Assembly (NCBI RefSeq): GCF_006715005.1
Contig: NZ_VFMJ01000001.1
Location: forward strand, 1,550,001-1,614,000
Direction: 5' to 3'
DNA: 64,000 nucleotides
From: Serratia marcescens
Lineage (GTDB): Bacteria > Pseudomonadota > Gammaproteobacteria > Enterobacterales > Enterobacteriaceae
The stretch's first letter is position 1. The number at the start of each line of letters is the position of its first letter. The notes beneath the pieces are model-generated. The model was not told the DNA's origin. It saw only the letters and a program-made list of their open reading frames with translations, and did not search any database. The position numbers and the translations under genes were made by a program. Below are positions 27,668-38,830 of this stretch, in pieces.

Positions 27668-27940
27668 ATGGACGTGAAAGATCTGATTGCGGCGATGACG
27701 CCCGAGATATACCAGCGCCTGGTACAGGCGGTTGAGCTGGGCAAATGGCCGGACGGCGTGGCGCTGACGCCGGAGCAAAAAGAAAACAGCCTGCAGGCGG
27801 TGATGCTGTGGCAGTCGATGAACAACGTCGATCCGCAGCACATGAGCATCGGTACCGACGGGCAGATCGTGATGAAGAGCAAGCAAGAGCTGAAACAGCA
27901 GTTCGTTGCCGAGCCGCTGGCCAAACTCAAGCCGCAGTAA
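27668..27940 (+). CDS. yeaC: YeaC family protein (DUF1315)
   Basis: 90 residues, a small acidic cytosolic protein of unknown function. MDVKDLIAAMTPEIYQRLVQAVELGKWPDGVALTPEQKENSL is the conserved DUF1315 segment. It follows msrB as in E. coli. Confidence 0.92.
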   Translation: MDVKDLIAAMTPEIYQRLVQAVELGKWPDGVALTPEQKENSLQAVMLWQSMNNVDPQHMSIGTDGQIVMKSKQELKQQFVAEPLAKLKPQ

Positions 27941-27953
27941 GGCTGCCCTAAAG

Positions 27954-27977
27954 CGGGGCGATGCCGCCATCGCCCCG
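27954..27977. terminator. Hairpin between yeaC and chiD
   Basis: A 9-bp perfect stem, cggggcgat / atcgccccg, with a 6-nt loop, between convergent genes. Its minus-strand stop for chiD is at 27983. Confidence 0.65.
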
Positions 27978-27982
27978 TCGAT

Positions 27983-29260
27983 TCACCGTTTTTCGCCCTT
28001 TATGCCCAGCGATTCCGCCAGCTGCTGCGCCAGCCGGTTGTTGTCGTCCGCGCCGTACTCCCAGAACATCGCTCCTCCCAATCCCTGGCTTTTGATGTAC
28101 TCGGCCTTGATGGCCACCGAACGCGGGTTCTCGTAGGAGATGGCGAACAAGGGTTTGCCTGCGGCGGATTGCAGCGTCAGGTAAGGTACCTTGGCGTCCT
28201 CATCCCAGTGTTCGCGAAAACGATGCTGCGGATCGTTGAGCAATTTGCTGACGATATCGTGGTATTTAAAGTAAGTATCTTTGCTGAGATCCAGCCCCAG
28301 CGCGTTGAACAGGGCGGTTTCGCGCGTGCTGAAGTATGGCTGCGTCACCGGATGCTTGGCGGCCTCCGGCTTGTCCCAGTCGATGCCGGCCTCGGTCGCC
28401 CGTTTCGGCACCCGGCCGTAGAAACCGATGCCCAGGTTCATCTGTGCCGGTTTCAGCCCGGCGGCCAGATAATTCTTTACCACGAAATCGGCGCTGTAGT
28501 GGTCGGCGGCGGCCACGGTTGGCCAACGCTTTGAATCGTACAGGTTGGCATTGAAGTACTGCGTGCCGTAAGCCATGTCGTAGGTCATCAGATTGATGTA
28601 GTCGAGGTAAGGGACAATACTTTTCACATCGACCCATTCCTGCGGGCTTTTGACGTTGGCCCCGACGGCGATGGTTAACAGCTTGCCTTTCCCCAGCGCC
28701 TGATGAAGCTCTTTCAGCAGCTGGGTGAAGTTGTCGCGATCTGCCGGTTGGCTTTCCACCAGTCCCCAGGCGCCGTTGACCGGATATTCCCAGTCCAGAT
28801 CGATACCATCCAGCTGATACTGTGCGATCGCCTGCAGCGCGGAGCGGATGAATATCGCCCGGTTTTCCGCAGTAGCGGCGGCGCCGGAGAAACCCCGTGC
28901 GCCCCAGCCGCCGACCGACAACAGCACTTTCAGCTCGGGGTTCTGTTTACGCAGCACCGGCAGCCGTTGCAGATCGGCCGTTACCTTCGGCGACAGATAG
29001 ATCTGGTGGCGGCGAGCGGGGTCTTTCAGCGCCGCATTGGCTTCGTCTTTCTCACCGTTGTAGATCAGGCCGAAGGAATAGTTGAGATGGGTAATTTGCG
29101 TGACGTCCAGCTTGTCGATGTCGCCACCGGGGCCGGCGGTGACGTCGCCGCCGCCGTTGAAGTAGCCGACGGAAAGATAAGCCGCCTGGGCCGTGCTTAC
29201 GCCGGCCATAGCCAACTGCACCGCTGCCAGCAAAGGCAGCAGTTTTCGGGTTATTTTCAT
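27983..29260 (-). CDS. chiD: Family 18 chitinase, ChiD type
   Basis: 425 residues with a signal peptide ending about STAQA (residues 21-26). GH18 catalytic motif DGIDLDWEYP with D151, D154, D156 and catalytic acid E158; also SVGGWGARGFS and the MTYDMAYG substrate strand. No chitin-binding domain is visible. Serratia ChiD is a known chitobiase-like and transglycosylating enzyme that completes chitin breakdown with ChiA, ChiB and ChiC. It replaces the E. coli gene content between yeaC and pncA and stands alone. Confidence 0.93.
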   Translation of the reverse strand: MKITRKLLPLLAAVQLAMAGVSTAQAAYLSVGYFNGGGDVTAGPGGDIDKLDVTQITHLNYSFGLIYNGEKDEANAALKDPARRHQIYLSPKVTADLQRLPVLRKQNPELKVLLSVGGWGARGFSGAAATAENRAIFIRSALQAIAQYQLDGIDLDWEYPVNGAWGLVESQPADRDNFTQLLKELHQALGKGKLLTIAVGANVKSPQEWVDVKSIVPYLDYINLMTYDMAYGTQYFNANLYDSKRWPTVAAADHYSADFVVKNYLAAGLKPAQMNLGIGFYGRVPKRATEAGIDWDKPEAAKHPVTQPYFSTRETALFNALGLDLSKDTYFKYHDIVSKLLNDPQHRFREHWDEDAKVPYLTLQSAAGKPLFAISYENPRSVAIKAEYIKSQGLGGAMFWEYGADDNNRLAQQLAESLGIKGEKR

Positions 29261-29492
29261 GTCTGTCTCCTTGGATCGGCAAGGCCGACCGTACCGCCAG
29301 AGGCGGTCACAATAAAGCCGGGCTCAGCGGGCCCCGGATGCGTATAACCGATTGACGCCAAAAGCGTCGCAGCCATAACAGCAAAAGCGCCTGCCGGTCA
29401 CAAGCCGTTGGGGAAGAAGAAGGGCGGTATTGTGAGCGGCGTCGATATTTTCGCCGCCGCGCAGAGAGGGCACCGGTGGCGCCCGAGAGGAT

Positions 29493-30125
29493 TTAGTGGG
29501 CGAGAAACTGTGACAGGGTAACCAGTTGTGCGCCGGCGCGCGCCATGTCCTGCAGCGCCCGTTCGCTGTCGTCCGGCTGCAGATTCACGCCGCGGCAGCC
29601 GTCGACGATCACCTGCGTTGGATAACCGGCAGCCAGCGCATCCAGCACGCTGAATTTCACGCAGTAATCGGTCGCCAGGCCCATGACAGCCAGTCGCCGG
29701 ACGCCCTGCGATTGCAGCCAGCCGTGCAGTTCGGTCTGCGCTCGGTGGCCGTTATCGAAAAACGCGCTGTAGCTGTCGATATCCGTATCCTGGCCCTTGC
29801 GAAAAACGGCATTGATGTGCTGCCGCTGCAACTGAGGGTGAAAATCGGCACCGTGGCTCCCTTGCACGCAGTGCACTGGCCACCACACCTGCGGCAGACC
29901 TTCCAGCTCGCCGAGGGTACCGACCTGCGCATGGGAGTTCACCGCAAAGCTGCGGTGATTGGCCGGGTGCCAGTCCTGGCTGGCTACCACCGGCTCGCCA
30001 CGCGCCAGACAGGCGGCGATCGCCTGATTGGCAACCGGGATGACGGCGTCGCCCTCCGTGACCGCCAGCGCGCCGCCGGGGCAGAAATCGTTTTGCAGAT
30101 CGATCAACAACAGGGCCGTTTTCAT
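29493..30125 (-). CDS. pncA: Nicotinamidase PncA
   Basis: 210 residues. Deamidates nicotinamide to nicotinate in NAD salvage and activates pyrazinamide. Cysteine-hydrolase family: catalytic D9 in LLIDLQNDFCPGG, the metal site DWHPANH..H, and the catalytic cysteine in GLATDYCVKFSVLDA. ATG 22 bp upstream of the ansA stop region suggests transcription with ansA (ansA-pncA, as in E. coli). Confidence 0.95.
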   Translation of the reverse strand: MKTALLLIDLQNDFCPGGALAVTEGDAVIPVANQAIAACLARGEPVVASQDWHPANHRSFAVNSHAQVGTLGELEGLPQVWWPVHCVQGSHGADFHPQLQRQHINAVFRKGQDTDIDSYSAFFDNGHRAQTELHGWLQSQGVRRLAVMGLATDYCVKFSVLDALAAGYPTQVIVDGCRGVNLQPDDSERALQDMARAGAQLVTLSQFLAH

Positions 30126-30147
30126 CGCCGCTCCAAAGATCAGTAGG

Positions 30148-31164
30148 TTAACCGTTGATGCTCAGTTCGCCGCGCAGGTCTTGCTGCATCAGGGCGCGGA
30201 TTTGTTCCGGCGTCAGCGGCTGGCTCAGCAGGTAGTGCAGCTTGGTCAGGGCGGCTTCCACCGTCATGTCGAAACCGCTGATCACCCCGGCGTGCGCCAG
30301 CGCGTTACCGGTAGCGTAGCCTTCCATATTGACGCGCCCGGAGATGCACTGCGTCAGGTTGACCACCACGATGCCGCGTTCGGAGGCCGCACGCAACTCG
30401 TCGATCAGCTCGGCCTTCTGCGGCGCATTACCGACGCCGTAGGAGCGCAGGATCAGTGCCTTGACCGGCTGCAGCAGGAAATTGCGCACCACCGCGCCGG
30501 AAATGCCCGGATAGATAGTGACCACGCCGATCGGCTGCGGTGTGATGTCGTGCACCCGCAGCGCGCCGTTGCAAGCCGGGCTGTCGATGCCGTGCTGGCG
30601 ACGAATGTGAATGCCGGCTTCCAGCAGCGGCGGCAGATTCGGGGAGGCGAAGGCGTCGAAGCCGTCGGCGTGCGCTTTGGTGGTGCGGTTGCCGCGGAAC
30701 AGCTTGTTGTTGAAGAACAGGCTGACTTCGTTCACCGGATGGTTGGCCGCCAGATACAGCGCGTTGAGCAGGTTGGTCTGGCCATCGGAACGCAGCTCCG
30801 CCAGCGGAATCTGCGAACCGGTGACGATCACCGGTTTATCCAGGTTTTCCAGCATGAAGGAGAGCGCCGATGCGGTGAACGCCATGGTATCGGTGCCGTG
30901 CAGGATCACGAAGCCGTCGTAGCGATCGTAGTTCTGCTTGATGTCGTCGGCGATGTGCTGCCAGTCTTCCGGCGTCATGTCCGAAGAGTCAATCAATGGC
31001 GCATATTCATGAATGGTGAAATCCGGCATTTCCGGGCGATGGAATTCGGGCATCAGCGCCAGCTGGCGCTGCAGGTGGCCGGAAACCGGGATATAGCCGT
31101 GATCGGAGCGCTGCATGCCGATGGTGCCGCCGGTGTAGGCGACGTAAATGGATTTCTTTTGCAT
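30148..31164 (-). CDS. ansA: L-asparaginase I (cytosolic)
   Basis: 338 residues from MQKKSIYVAYTGGTIGMQR, as in E. coli; the ORF allows two more codons. Catalytic threonines lie in GGTIG and in the HGTDTMAFTASALSFM block. Low-affinity housekeeping asparaginase, without signal peptide. It is followed by pncA, and the two stop/start regions are 22 bp apart. Confidence 0.95.
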   Translation of the reverse strand: MQKKSIYVAYTGGTIGMQRSDHGYIPVSGHLQRQLALMPEFHRPEMPDFTIHEYAPLIDSSDMTPEDWQHIADDIKQNYDRYDGFVILHGTDTMAFTASALSFMLENLDKPVIVTGSQIPLAELRSDGQTNLLNALYLAANHPVNEVSLFFNNKLFRGNRTTKAHADGFDAFASPNLPPLLEAGIHIRRQHGIDSPACNGALRVHDITPQPIGVVTIYPGISGAVVRNFLLQPVKALILRSYGVGNAPQKAELIDELRAASERGIVVVNLTQCISGRVNMEGYATGNALAHAGVISGFDMTVEAALTKLHYLLSQPLTPEQIRALMQQDLRGELSING

Positions 31165-31218
31165 GGTCATGATTTTAACAAAGATAAGATGGGCTGAATT
31201 ATAGGGGCATGGCGGCAG

Positions 31219-31244
31219 AAAAAAAGCCCGGCGATGGCCGGGCT
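31219..31244 (-). terminator. sppA-side terminator
   Basis: On the minus strand the stem agcccggc / gccgggct is followed by eight T. It closes the sppA transcript just before ansA. Confidence 0.85.
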
Positions 31245-31257
31245 GCAGAATTATTTG

Positions 31258-33114
31258 TTAGCGGACTTCTCCGCAGGTTAGACAGATCGCATAACGGTTT
31301 TGCGGATCGTTCAGGTTATTGAACAAGCCCGGCTGCTCTTTCACCGCGTTGGCGACCGAGGCCAGCGGGGCAGGCAACATGGCCTGAATCGCCGCAGGCA
31401 GCATGGCGTGAATGGAAACGCCGAACTGGCTGAGCACCATATCGCTGAGGCTCGGGGTGTCGACGAACCAGTCGAGCTGCCACTGCTGCAGCTTCGCCAG
31501 CTCGGCGGCTTTCTTCACCGCGTCGTCGAAATCGCCCAACTGATCGACCAGGCCGTTGGCCTTGGCGTCGCTGCCGAGCCAGACGTGGCCCTGGGCGATT
31601 TGATCAACCTGCTGCGGGGTCATTTTGCGCGATTTGGCAACCAGATCGAGGAAGTTCTTGTAACCGTTTTCGATATTCAGCTGCATCATCTGCGAGAACT
31701 CCTGCGGCAGCGCCTTGGTGACCGCGATGTCGGCCAGCGGTGAGGTCGCCACGCCGTCGGTGTGCACGCCCAGCGTATCCAGGGTTTTCTCGTAGGTGTT
31801 GATGATGCCGAAAATGCCGATGGAGCCGGTCAGGGTGCTCGGGCTGGCGATGATGTAGTCGGCTGGCGTCGAGACCCAGTAGCCGCCCGACGCAGCCATG
31901 CCGCCCATCGACACCACCACCGGTTTGCCGGCGGCGCGCACGGCGGCCAGCTCGGAACGGATCACTTCGGACGCGCTGACGCTGCCGCCCGGGCTGTTGA
32001 CGCGGAACACCACGGCTTTAATGGCCGGATCCAGACGCGCCTGACGCAGTTCGGCGGCGGTGGTATCACCCCCGACATTGCCCGGCGTTTGCGGGCCATC
32101 CATGATGGCGCCGTTGGCGAATACCACGGCGATCTTGCCGCCCTGGTTCGCGTCCGGTTTCGGCTGATAGTCGTAGATGCTGATGGCGTTGAAATCGTTC
32201 GCCTGTTTGTCCCAGCCGAAGGTTTTGACCAGCTGATTTTCGATCGCGGTGCGCGACGCCAGCTCGTCCACCAGCTTATTGTCCAGCGCATAGCGGGCGG
32301 TGTCGCCACCGGCCGCCTGCAGGCCGCTCAGTACGCCGGCGGCGCCCGGGAACAGCTGCTGCGGCGTCAGCTGGCGGTTGGCCGCGACGGTCTCGAGATA
32401 GTTTTGCCACAGACCGCCAATCCAGCGGCTGTCCGCTTCGCGCGCCGCCGGGGACATGTCGTCGCGGATCAGCGGTTCGACCGCCGATTTATAGGTGCCG
32501 ACGCGGAAGATATTGGTGGTGACCTTGAGCATGTCCAGCAACGACTTGTAATACAGGTTGTTGGTGGCGAAACCGTGCAGATCGACCGCGCCCTGCGGCG
32601 ACAGGTAGACCTTGTTGGCGTAGCTGGCCAGATAGTATTGCGTCTGGTTGTAGCTGTCGCCGATGGCGAAGATCGGTTTGCCGCTGTCGCGGAACTCGCG
32701 CAGCGCTTTGCCGATATAGCGCAGCGACGGCTGATCGGCGCCGGCGAAGTCATTCAGCTGCAACACCATGCCGGTAATGTTTTTGTCGTCTTTGGCCTTG
32801 CGGATGCTGTCTACCACGTCGAACAGCGAGTTTTCCTGCAGGCGGCTGCTGGAGGCGCCCAACAGCTCGCGGCCCCACTGCCGTACCCGGTTGTTTACCG
32901 AAGGTTGATCGACCACCACGCCGCTTAAGTCGACCAGCAGTGCGCCGCGCGCAGGAGCCGTCGAGGTGGAGGAGCTTTGGAAGGACAGATAGATACCGAC
33001 CCCAACCAGGATCAGCAAGACCAGGAACAGGTTAAGGATCAGTTCCCTGATAAAATTCAGCAGACGCCATGTCCACCGGAAAATGCCGGCAATAATTTGC
33101 CACAATGTGCGCAT
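31258..33114 (-). CDS. sppA: Signal peptide peptidase SppA (protease IV)
   Basis: Inner-membrane serine protease that digests released signal peptides. 618 residues, equal to E. coli. An N-terminal hydrophobic anchor ([18 protein letters not shown]) precedes two tandem SppA domains; the catalytic lysine lies in the first half and the nucleophile serine in [15 protein letters not shown] of the second. [17 protein letters not shown] is conserved. It is divergent from ydjA. Confidence 0.95.
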   Translation of the reverse strand: MRTLWQIIAGIFRWTWRLLNFIRELILNLFLVLLILVGVGIYLSFQSSSTSTAPARGALLVDLSGVVVDQPSVNNRVRQWGRELLGASSSRLQENSLFDVVDSIRKAKDDKNITGMVLQLNDFAGADQPSLRYIGKALREFRDSGKPIFAIGDSYNQTQYYLASYANKVYLSPQGAVDLHGFATNNLYYKSLLDMLKVTTNIFRVGTYKSAVEPLIRDDMSPAAREADSRWIGGLWQNYLETVAANRQLTPQQLFPGAAGVLSGLQAAGGDTARYALDNKLVDELASRTAIENQLVKTFGWDKQANDFNAISIYDYQPKPDANQGGKIAVVFANGAIMDGPQTPGNVGGDTTAAELRQARLDPAIKAVVFRVNSPGGSVSASEVIRSELAAVRAAGKPVVVSMGGMAASGGYWVSTPADYIIASPSTLTGSIGIFGIINTYEKTLDTLGVHTDGVATSPLADIAVTKALPQEFSQMMQLNIENGYKNFLDLVAKSRKMTPQQVDQIAQGHVWLGSDAKANGLVDQLGDFDDAVKKAAELAKLQQWQLDWFVDTPSLSDMVLSQFGVSIHAMLPAAIQAMLPAPLASVANAVKEQPGLFNNLNDPQNRYAICLTCGEVR

Positions 33115-33274
33115 GTGCTCTCCAACAAGAGTCGAGAATGTTCCGCTATCCTAATGAGCGGCCGGGTAAATGTCAGCTTTAAATCGTGGCACACAGACGC
33201 TATCGCCGAGGCTGTAACTCGTCGTTTAGCTATGTTAACGTGGCCGGAATGAAAATTGTTATCAGGAGTTTACG

Positions 33275-33826
33275 ATGGATGCTCTGGATCTTTTATTGAA
33301 TCGTCGCTCGGCTTCGCGCCTGGCGGAACCGGCGCCGGCGGGGGAAGTGCGCCAAAATATCATCAACGCGGGCCTGCGTGCGCCCGATCACGGCGCGCTG
33401 CAGCCGTGGCGTTTCGTGATGATCGAAAATCAGGGGCTGGAGCGTTTCAGCCAGCTGCTGCAGGCGGCGGCGAAGCAGGATCGGCTGGATGAGGCGGCGA
33501 TTGAAAAGGCCACCAAGGCGCCGTTCCGCGCACCGCTGATCATCACCGTCATTGCACATTGTACTGAAGAGACCAAGGTGCCGCGCTGGGAGCAGGTGGT
33601 TTCCGCCGGTTGCGCGGTGCAGGCGATGCAGATGGCGGCGTTGGCGCAGGGCTTTAACGGCATCTGGCGCACTGGCGCCTGGACCGAGCATGCGCTGGTG
33701 CGCGAAGCCTTCGGCTGCCGCGAGCAGGACGAGATCGTCGGCTTCCTCTATCTGGGCACGCCACAGCTGAAGGCCGCTACCAAGGTGACGCCGCCGGACA
33801 GCACGCCTTTCGTCAGCTATTTCTGA
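33275..33826 (+). CDS. ydjA: Nitroreductase YdjA
   Basis: 183 residues, the minimal nitroreductase family member: [24 protein letters not shown]-binding arginines in NRRSASR and [19 protein letters not shown], and the C-terminal [16 protein letters not shown] Shine-Dalgarno 7 nt before the ATG. Substrate uncertain; E. coli YdjA is a homodimeric FMN flavoprotein. Upstream of selD, as in E. coli. Confidence 0.94.
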   Translation: MDALDLLLNRRSASRLAEPAPAGEVRQNIINAGLRAPDHGALQPWRFVMIENQGLERFSQLLQAAAKQDRLDEAAIEKATKAPFRAPLIITVIAHCTEETKVPRWEQVVSAGCAVQAMQMAALAQGFNGIWRTGAWTEHALVREAFGCREQDEIVGFLYLGTPQLKAATKVTPPDSTPFVSYF

Positions 33827-33983
33827 GTTTTCTCCGGCGGGGCGCGGCTAAAATGCGTCAAACCCCGCAAAATCGCATGGTTTCTGAGCAGGCCGCTCGC
33901 TTATCGGCGGCACGCTCTTATCAATCCCCTCGGCAAGCGCTACCCTATGTTATCTTGAGTGCCGTTACCGAAGGGAGTGGACT

Positions 33984-35027
33984 ATGACATCGCCAGCGAT
34001 CCGTTTAACCCAGTACAGCCATGGCGCTGGCTGCGGCTGCAAAATCTCACCGAAGGTTCTCGAAACCATCCTGCACAGCGAGCGGGAAAAATTTGTCGAT
34101 CCGCGTCTGTTGGTCGGCAATGAAACCCGCGACGATGCGGCGGTATACGACATTGGCAACGGCGTCGGCATCATCAGCACCACCGACTTCTTCATGCCGA
34201 TCGTCGACGATCCGTTCGATTTCGGCCGTATCGCCGCCGCCAACGCCATCAGCGACGTGTACGCCATGGGCGGCAAACCGATCATGGCGATCGCCATTCT
34301 CGGCTGGCCGATCGCCAAGCTGCCGCCGGAGGTGGCGCAGCAGGTGATCGACGGCGGCCGTTTCGCCTGCCAGCAGGCGGGGATCGCGCTGGCCGGCGGC
34401 CACTCCATCGATGCTCCGGAACCTATTTTCGGCCTGGCGGTGACCGGCGTGGTCAATACCGAGCGGGTGAAGAAAAACAGCGCGGCACAGGCCGGATCAA
34501 AACTTTATCTGACCAAGCCGCTGGGCATCGGTGTGCTGACGACCGCCGAGAAGCAAAGCAAGCTGCGCCCTGAGCATCAGGGCCTGGCGACCGAAGTGAT
34601 GTGCCGCCTGAACAAGCCGGGCGCTGACTTTGCCGAAGTCGCGGGCGTCACGGCGATGACCGACATCACCGGCTTTGGCCTGCTGGGCCACCTGAGCGAG
34701 GTATGCCAGGGCTCCGGTCTGCAGGCGACGGTCTGGTTTGATCGGGTGCCGAAACTGCCGGACGTCGAGGCGTATATCGCCGAGGGCTGTGTGCCGGGCG
34801 GCACCGGGCGCAACTTCGACAGCTATGGCCATCTGGTGGGCGAGATGAGCGATTTGCAGCGCCAGCTGCTGTGCGATCCGCAAACCTCCGGTGGCTTGCT
34901 GTTGGCGGTATTGCCTGAGTCGGAGGCGCAGGTGCTGGCGATTGCCGAGCAGCACGGTATCACGCTCAACGCTATCGGTGAATTGCATGCCGCACAGACC
35001 GGGCAGCCGCTGATCGAGGTCGCGTAG
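33984..35027 (+). CDS. selD: Selenophosphate synthase SelD
   Basis: Makes selenophosphate from selenide and ATP, the selenium donor for selenocysteine and 2-selenouridine. 347 residues. The active-site motif GAGCGCK gives C17, C19 and K20 (both cysteines encoded by TGC, not the UGA Sec form). ATP-binding aspartates lie in [14 protein letters not shown]. The stop overlaps the GTG of mnmH by one base, so translation is coupled. Confidence 0.97.
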   Translation: MTSPAIRLTQYSHGAGCGCKISPKVLETILHSEREKFVDPRLLVGNETRDDAAVYDIGNGVGIISTTDFFMPIVDDPFDFGRIAAANAISDVYAMGGKPIMAIAILGWPIAKLPPEVAQQVIDGGRFACQQAGIALAGGHSIDAPEPIFGLAVTGVVNTERVKKNSAAQAGSKLYLTKPLGIGVLTTAEKQSKLRPEHQGLATEVMCRLNKPGADFAEVAGVTAMTDITGFGLLGHLSEVCQGSGLQATVWFDRVPKLPDVEAYIAEGCVPGGTGRNFDSYGHLVGEMSDLQRQLLCDPQTSGGLLLAVLPESEAQVLAIAEQHGITLNAIGELHAAQTGQPLIEVA

Positions 35028-36145
35028 TGTCCAACATGCAAGGAAGGCCGGACAGCGACGATTACCCACGCATTTTCCTGCAGGACGTGCCGCTGATTGA
35101 CGTGCGCGCGCCGATCGAGTTTCAGCAGGGCGCTTTCGCCCAGGCGGTGAATTTACCGCTGATGATCGACAGCGAACGCCAGGCGGTCGGTACCTGCTAT
35201 AAGCAGCAGGGGCAACAAGCGGCGATCGCGCTCGGCCACAGCCTGGTGAACGGCAAACTGCGCGAACAGCGCACCGCCGCCTGGCTGGCGGCCTGCGCAG
35301 AGCGGCCGGAAGGCTATATTTACTGCTTCCGCGGCGGGCTGCGCTCGCAGCTGGTGCAGCAATGGCTGCATGAGGCCGGCGTGAATTATCCGCGTATCAC
35401 TGGCGGTTATAAGGCACTGCGCAATTATCTGCTCGGTGTACTGACGCAAAGCGCGGCATTGCCGATGGCCCTGGTGGGCGGCAATACCGGCAGCGGCAAG
35501 ACGCTGCTGGTCAACGAACTGGCCGACGGCGTCGATCTGGAAGGCGTGGCGCGCCACCGCGGTTCATCTTTTGGCCGAACGCTGGCGGGACAGAGCTCGC
35601 AGATAGATTTTGAGAATCGTCTGGCTGTGTTATTGCTGAAAAAACAGCATGGTGGCAGCCGCCGTTGGGTGCTGGAAGACGAAGGGCGGATCATCGGCAG
35701 CAACAATCTGCCGTTGCCGTTGTTCAACGGCATGCAGCAGGCGCCGGTGGCGGTGATCGACGATCCGTTCGACATTCGCCTGGCGCGCCTGCAGGCGGAA
35801 TATATCGACGGCATGCGCGAACAGTTCGAACAGGCTTATGGCATGGAAGAAGGCTGGCGACAGTACGACGACTATTTGCACCACGGTCTGTTCGCCATCC
35901 GCCGCCGTTTGGGCCTGGAGCGCTTCCAGCAGCTGACGCAGCGGTTGGAGGCGGCGCTGCGGGCGCAGCGCCTCAGCGGCCAGGGCGACGCGCACCGTGA
36001 ATGGTTGGCGCCTCTGTTGCAGCAGTACTACGATCCGATGTATTGCTATCAGTTGGAAAAGAAAGCCCAGCGGATTGTCTTCCGTGGGGACTATGCAGAA
36101 GTAAGAGAATTCTTGATGACGTTCAGCCAGAAAAACGGTGATTAA
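35027..36145 (+). CDS. mnmH: tRNA 2-selenouridine synthase MnmH
   Basis: 372 residues. Exchanges the 2-thio group of wobble uridine in Lys, Glu and Gln tRNAs for selenium (also geranylation), using selenophosphate from SelD. An N-terminal rhodanese domain has its active-site Cys in [12 protein letters not shown], and the C-terminal P-loop is [14 protein letters not shown] start overlapping the selD stop; stop overlaps the topB ATG (TAATG). In E. coli mnmH is elsewhere (ybbB), so this selD-mnmH adjacency is a functional pairing. Confidence 0.95.
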   Translation: MSNMQGRPDSDDYPRIFLQDVPLIDVRAPIEFQQGAFAQAVNLPLMIDSERQAVGTCYKQQGQQAAIALGHSLVNGKLREQRTAAWLAACAERPEGYIYCFRGGLRSQLVQQWLHEAGVNYPRITGGYKALRNYLLGVLTQSAALPMALVGGNTGSGKTLLVNELADGVDLEGVARHRGSSFGRTLAGQSSQIDFENRLAVLLLKKQHGGSRRWVLEDEGRIIGSNNLPLPLFNGMQQAPVAVIDDPFDIRLARLQAEYIDGMREQFEQAYGMEEGWRQYDDYLHHGLFAIRRRLGLERFQQLTQRLEAALRAQRLSGQGDAHREWLAPLLQQYYDPMYCYQLEKKAQRIVFRGDYAEVREFLMTFSQKNGD

Positions 36146-38070
36146 TGCGACTGTTCATAGCCGAGAAACCGAGTTTGGCGCGCGCCATTGCCGACGTCTT
36201 GCCCAAGCCGCATCGCCGTGGCGACGGCTATATCGCCTGTGGCAACAACGACGTGGTGACCTGGTGCGTCGGCCACCTGTTGGAGCAGGCTCAGCCTGAC
36301 GCCTATGACAGCCGCTATGCGCGCTGGTCGTTGGCGGATCTGCCGATCATCCCCGAAAAATGGCGCTTGCAGCCGCGGCCGTCGGTCAGTAAACAGCTCA
36401 ACGCCATCAAAAAGTTGCTGCTCGAAGCCGATGAGGTGGTTCACGCCGGTGACCCGGATCGCGAAGGGCAACTGTTGGTGGATGAGGTGCTGGACTACCT
36501 GGATTTGACGGCGGAAAAGCGCCAGAACGTGCGCCGCTGTCTGATCAACGATCTCAACCCTCAGGCGGTGGAGCGCGCGGTCGAGCGGCTGCGCGACAAC
36601 CGAGACTTTATCCCGCTGTGCGTGTCTGCGCTGGCGCGCTCGCGCGCAGACTGGCTGTACGGCATCAATATGACCCGCGCTTATACGCTGCTGGGCCGCA
36701 ACGCCGGCTACGACGGCGTGCTGTCGGTGGGCAGGGTGCAGACGCCGGTGCTGGGATTGGTGGTGCGGCGCGATGAAGAGATCGAAAACTTCGTGCCGAA
36801 AGACTTCTTTGAGGTCAAAGCGCACATCGTTACGCCGAAAGAAGAACGCTTTGTGGCGCTGTGGCAACCCAGCGACTCCTGCGAACCTTATCAGGATGAA
36901 GAGGGGCGTTTGCTGCACCGGCCGTTGGCGGAGCACGTGGTCAAGCGCATCGAAGGCCAGCCGGCCCTGGTCACGTCTTATAACGATAAACGGGAATCAG
37001 ATACCGCGCCGCTGCCGTTTTCGCTCTCCACGCTGCAAATCGAAGCGGCCCGGCGTTATAACCTCAGCGCGCAACAGGTGCTGGACGTTTGCCAGCGGCT
37101 GTACGAAACCCACAAATTGATCACCTATCCGCGTTCAGACTGTCGCTATCTGCCGGAAGAGCATTTCGCCGGCCGCCACGCGGTGCTGAACGCCATCAGC
37201 GTGCACCAGCCTGAACTGTACCCGCAGCCGGTGATCGACAGCGATCGCCGCAACCGCTGCTGGGACGATAAAAAGGTCGATGCGCACCATGCCATCATTC
37301 CCACCGCCCGCGCCGGCAAGATTAATCTGACGCAGGATGAACGGAACGTGTATGGACTGGTGGCGCGCCAGTACCTGATGCAGTTTTGTCCGGATGCGGT
37401 GTTCCGCAAATGCGTGATCGAGCTCGATATCGCCGGCGGCAAATTCATCGCCAAGGCGCGTTTCCTGGCGGAAGCCGGCTGGCGCACGCTGCTGGGCAGC
37501 AAGGAGCGCGACGAGGAAAACGAAGGTGCACCGCTGCCGGTGGTGGCCAAGGACGATGAGCTGCTGTGCGAGCGCGGTGAAGTGGTGGAGCGCCAGACGC
37601 AGCCGCCGCGGCCGTTTACCGACGCCAGCCTGCTGTCGGCTATGACCGGCATCGCGCGATTCGTACAAGATAAAGCGTTAAAGAAAATCCTGCGGGCGAC
37701 CGATGGTTTAGGAACGGAAGCGACGCGAGCGGGGATCATCGAATTGCTGTTCAAGCGGGCGTTTCTGTACAAGAAGGGACGCTATATTCACTCCAGCGAA
37801 ACCGGGCGCGCGTTGATTCATTCGCTGCCGGATCTTGCTGCGCGCCCTGATATGACGGCCAACTGGGAAGCCACGCTGACGCAAATCAGCGAGAAATCCT
37901 GCCGCTATCAGGACTTTATGCAGCCGTTGGTCGGCACGCTGCAAGAGCTGATTTATCAGGCTAAGCAGAGCCGGGCGAGCATGGCGTTTCGTGGATTGCC
38001 GCCGCCGCCCTCCAGCGGAGGCAAAAAACGTAGGAAAAGCGCCGGCAAGGCGCAGGAGAAGAGTGAATGA
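36145..38070 (+). CDS. topB: DNA topoisomerase III
   Basis: 641 residues. Type IA topoisomerase that decatenates and resolves recombination intermediates. N-terminal [26 protein letters not shown], with [17 protein letters not shown] (DxD metal site). The catalytic tyrosine is in [11 protein letters not shown]. The C-terminus is short and basic ([17 protein letters not shown]). It overlaps the next gene start by 4 bp (ATGA). Confidence 0.96.
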   Translation: MRLFIAEKPSLARAIADVLPKPHRRGDGYIACGNNDVVTWCVGHLLEQAQPDAYDSRYARWSLADLPIIPEKWRLQPRPSVSKQLNAIKKLLLEADEVVHAGDPDREGQLLVDEVLDYLDLTAEKRQNVRRCLINDLNPQAVERAVERLRDNRDFIPLCVSALARSRADWLYGINMTRAYTLLGRNAGYDGVLSVGRVQTPVLGLVVRRDEEIENFVPKDFFEVKAHIVTPKEERFVALWQPSDSCEPYQDEEGRLLHRPLAEHVVKRIEGQPALVTSYNDKRESDTAPLPFSLSTLQIEAARRYNLSAQQVLDVCQRLYETHKLITYPRSDCRYLPEEHFAGRHAVLNAISVHQPELYPQPVIDSDRRNRCWDDKKVDAHHAIIPTARAGKINLTQDERNVYGLVARQYLMQFCPDAVFRKCVIELDIAGGKFIAKARFLAEAGWRTLLGSKERDEENEGAPLPVVAKDDELLCERGEVVERQTQPPRPFTDASLLSAMTGIARFVQDKALKKILRATDGLGTEATRAGIIELLFKRAFLYKKGRYIHSSETGRALIHSLPDLAARPDMTANWEATLTQISEKSCRYQDFMQPLVGTLQELIYQAKQSRASMAFRGLPPPPSSGGKKRRKSAGKAQEKSE

Positions 38071-38363
38071 AGCATGGACTCAGTGGGGTATTGGCTGCCG
38101 CTGCCCTGATGTTTTCCGGCCTGGCGGCCGCCAATCGCGGCGATGTGGACGTGGTATTGCCGGTTTCGCCGGAGATCTGGGGCACGGCCAAAAGCGGCGT
38201 CAACCCGCCGCCGGCGCAGCCCTGCAACCGCTGTTGCGTCTACCAGAATCAGAACTATTCCGAGGGCGCGGTGCTTAAAGTGGAAGGGGAAGTGCTGCAG
38301 TGCGTGCGTGAGCCTAACACCATCGGCACCAACCCCTTGATTTGGGTGCGATTGAAGAAGTGA
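38067..38363 (+). CDS. ynjH: YnjH family protein (DUF1496)
   Basis: 98 residues with a signal peptide ([20 protein letters not shown]). The mature part has the DUF1496 core [30 protein letters not shown], closely like E. coli YnjH. Periplasmic, unknown function. The gene overlaps topB. Confidence 0.9.
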   Translation: MKHGLSGVLAAAALMFSGLAAANRGDVDVVLPVSPEIWGTAKSGVNPPPAQPCNRCCVYQNQNYSEGAVLKVEGEVLQCVREPNTIGTNPLIWVRLKK

Positions 38364-38384
38364 CGATGTAACCTGTCGCCGCGT

Positions 38385-38786
38385 TCAGCGTGAATCGGCT
38401 TGCGCGGCGATATAGTCTGCCAGCAGTGGAACGTCAGCGGGTGCCAGAGCGTATTCCTGCGCCTGTTGCGGCGTGACCCAGACCAGCGCCGAGTGGCAGC
38501 GCTGCTGCAGTTCACCGGAGAACTCCGCGACTCGCCAGGCGTGCAGCCGGATGATGCGTTCGCCTTGCCGCCATTGATTGCTGCCCACATAGTTGCCGAT
38601 ACGGGCGCAAATCCCCAACTCCTCATCCAGCTCGCGCGCCAGCGCTTCTGGCTGGCTTTCGCCGGCTTCAACCTTGCCGCCGGGAAACTCCCATAGACCG
38701 GCCTGATCGCTGCCTGCGCCGCGCTGGGCCAGCAAAATGCGGCCGTTCTGTTCCAGAATGGCGGCTACCACATCGATAATTTTCAT
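38385..38786 (-). CDS. nudG: (d)CTP / pyrimidine pyrophosphohydrolase NudG
   Basis: 133 residues (E. coli 135). Complete Nudix box: GGKVEAGESQPEALARELDE, then ELGI. NudG removes 5-hydroxy-CTP, 8-oxo-dGTP and other damaged nucleotides. The ATG at 38786 gives the family length; the frame runs further upstream but that part overlaps xthA-side sequence. Confidence 0.93.
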   Translation of the reverse strand: MKIIDVVAAILEQNGRILLAQRGAGSDQAGLWEFPGGKVEAGESQPEALARELDEELGICARIGNYVGSNQWRQGERIIRLHAWRVAEFSGELQQRCHSALVWVTPQQAQEYALAPADVPLLADYIAAQADSR

Positions 38787-38800
38787 TGGCTTCACAGAGT

Positions 38801-38822
38801 AAAACCCCGGCGAGCGCCGGGG
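38801..38822 (-). terminator. xthA terminator
   Basis: On the minus strand, stem ccccggc / gccgggg is followed by TTTTAC. It sits 9 bp past the xthA stop. Confidence 0.75.
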
Positions 38823-38830
38823 TGATGGGG

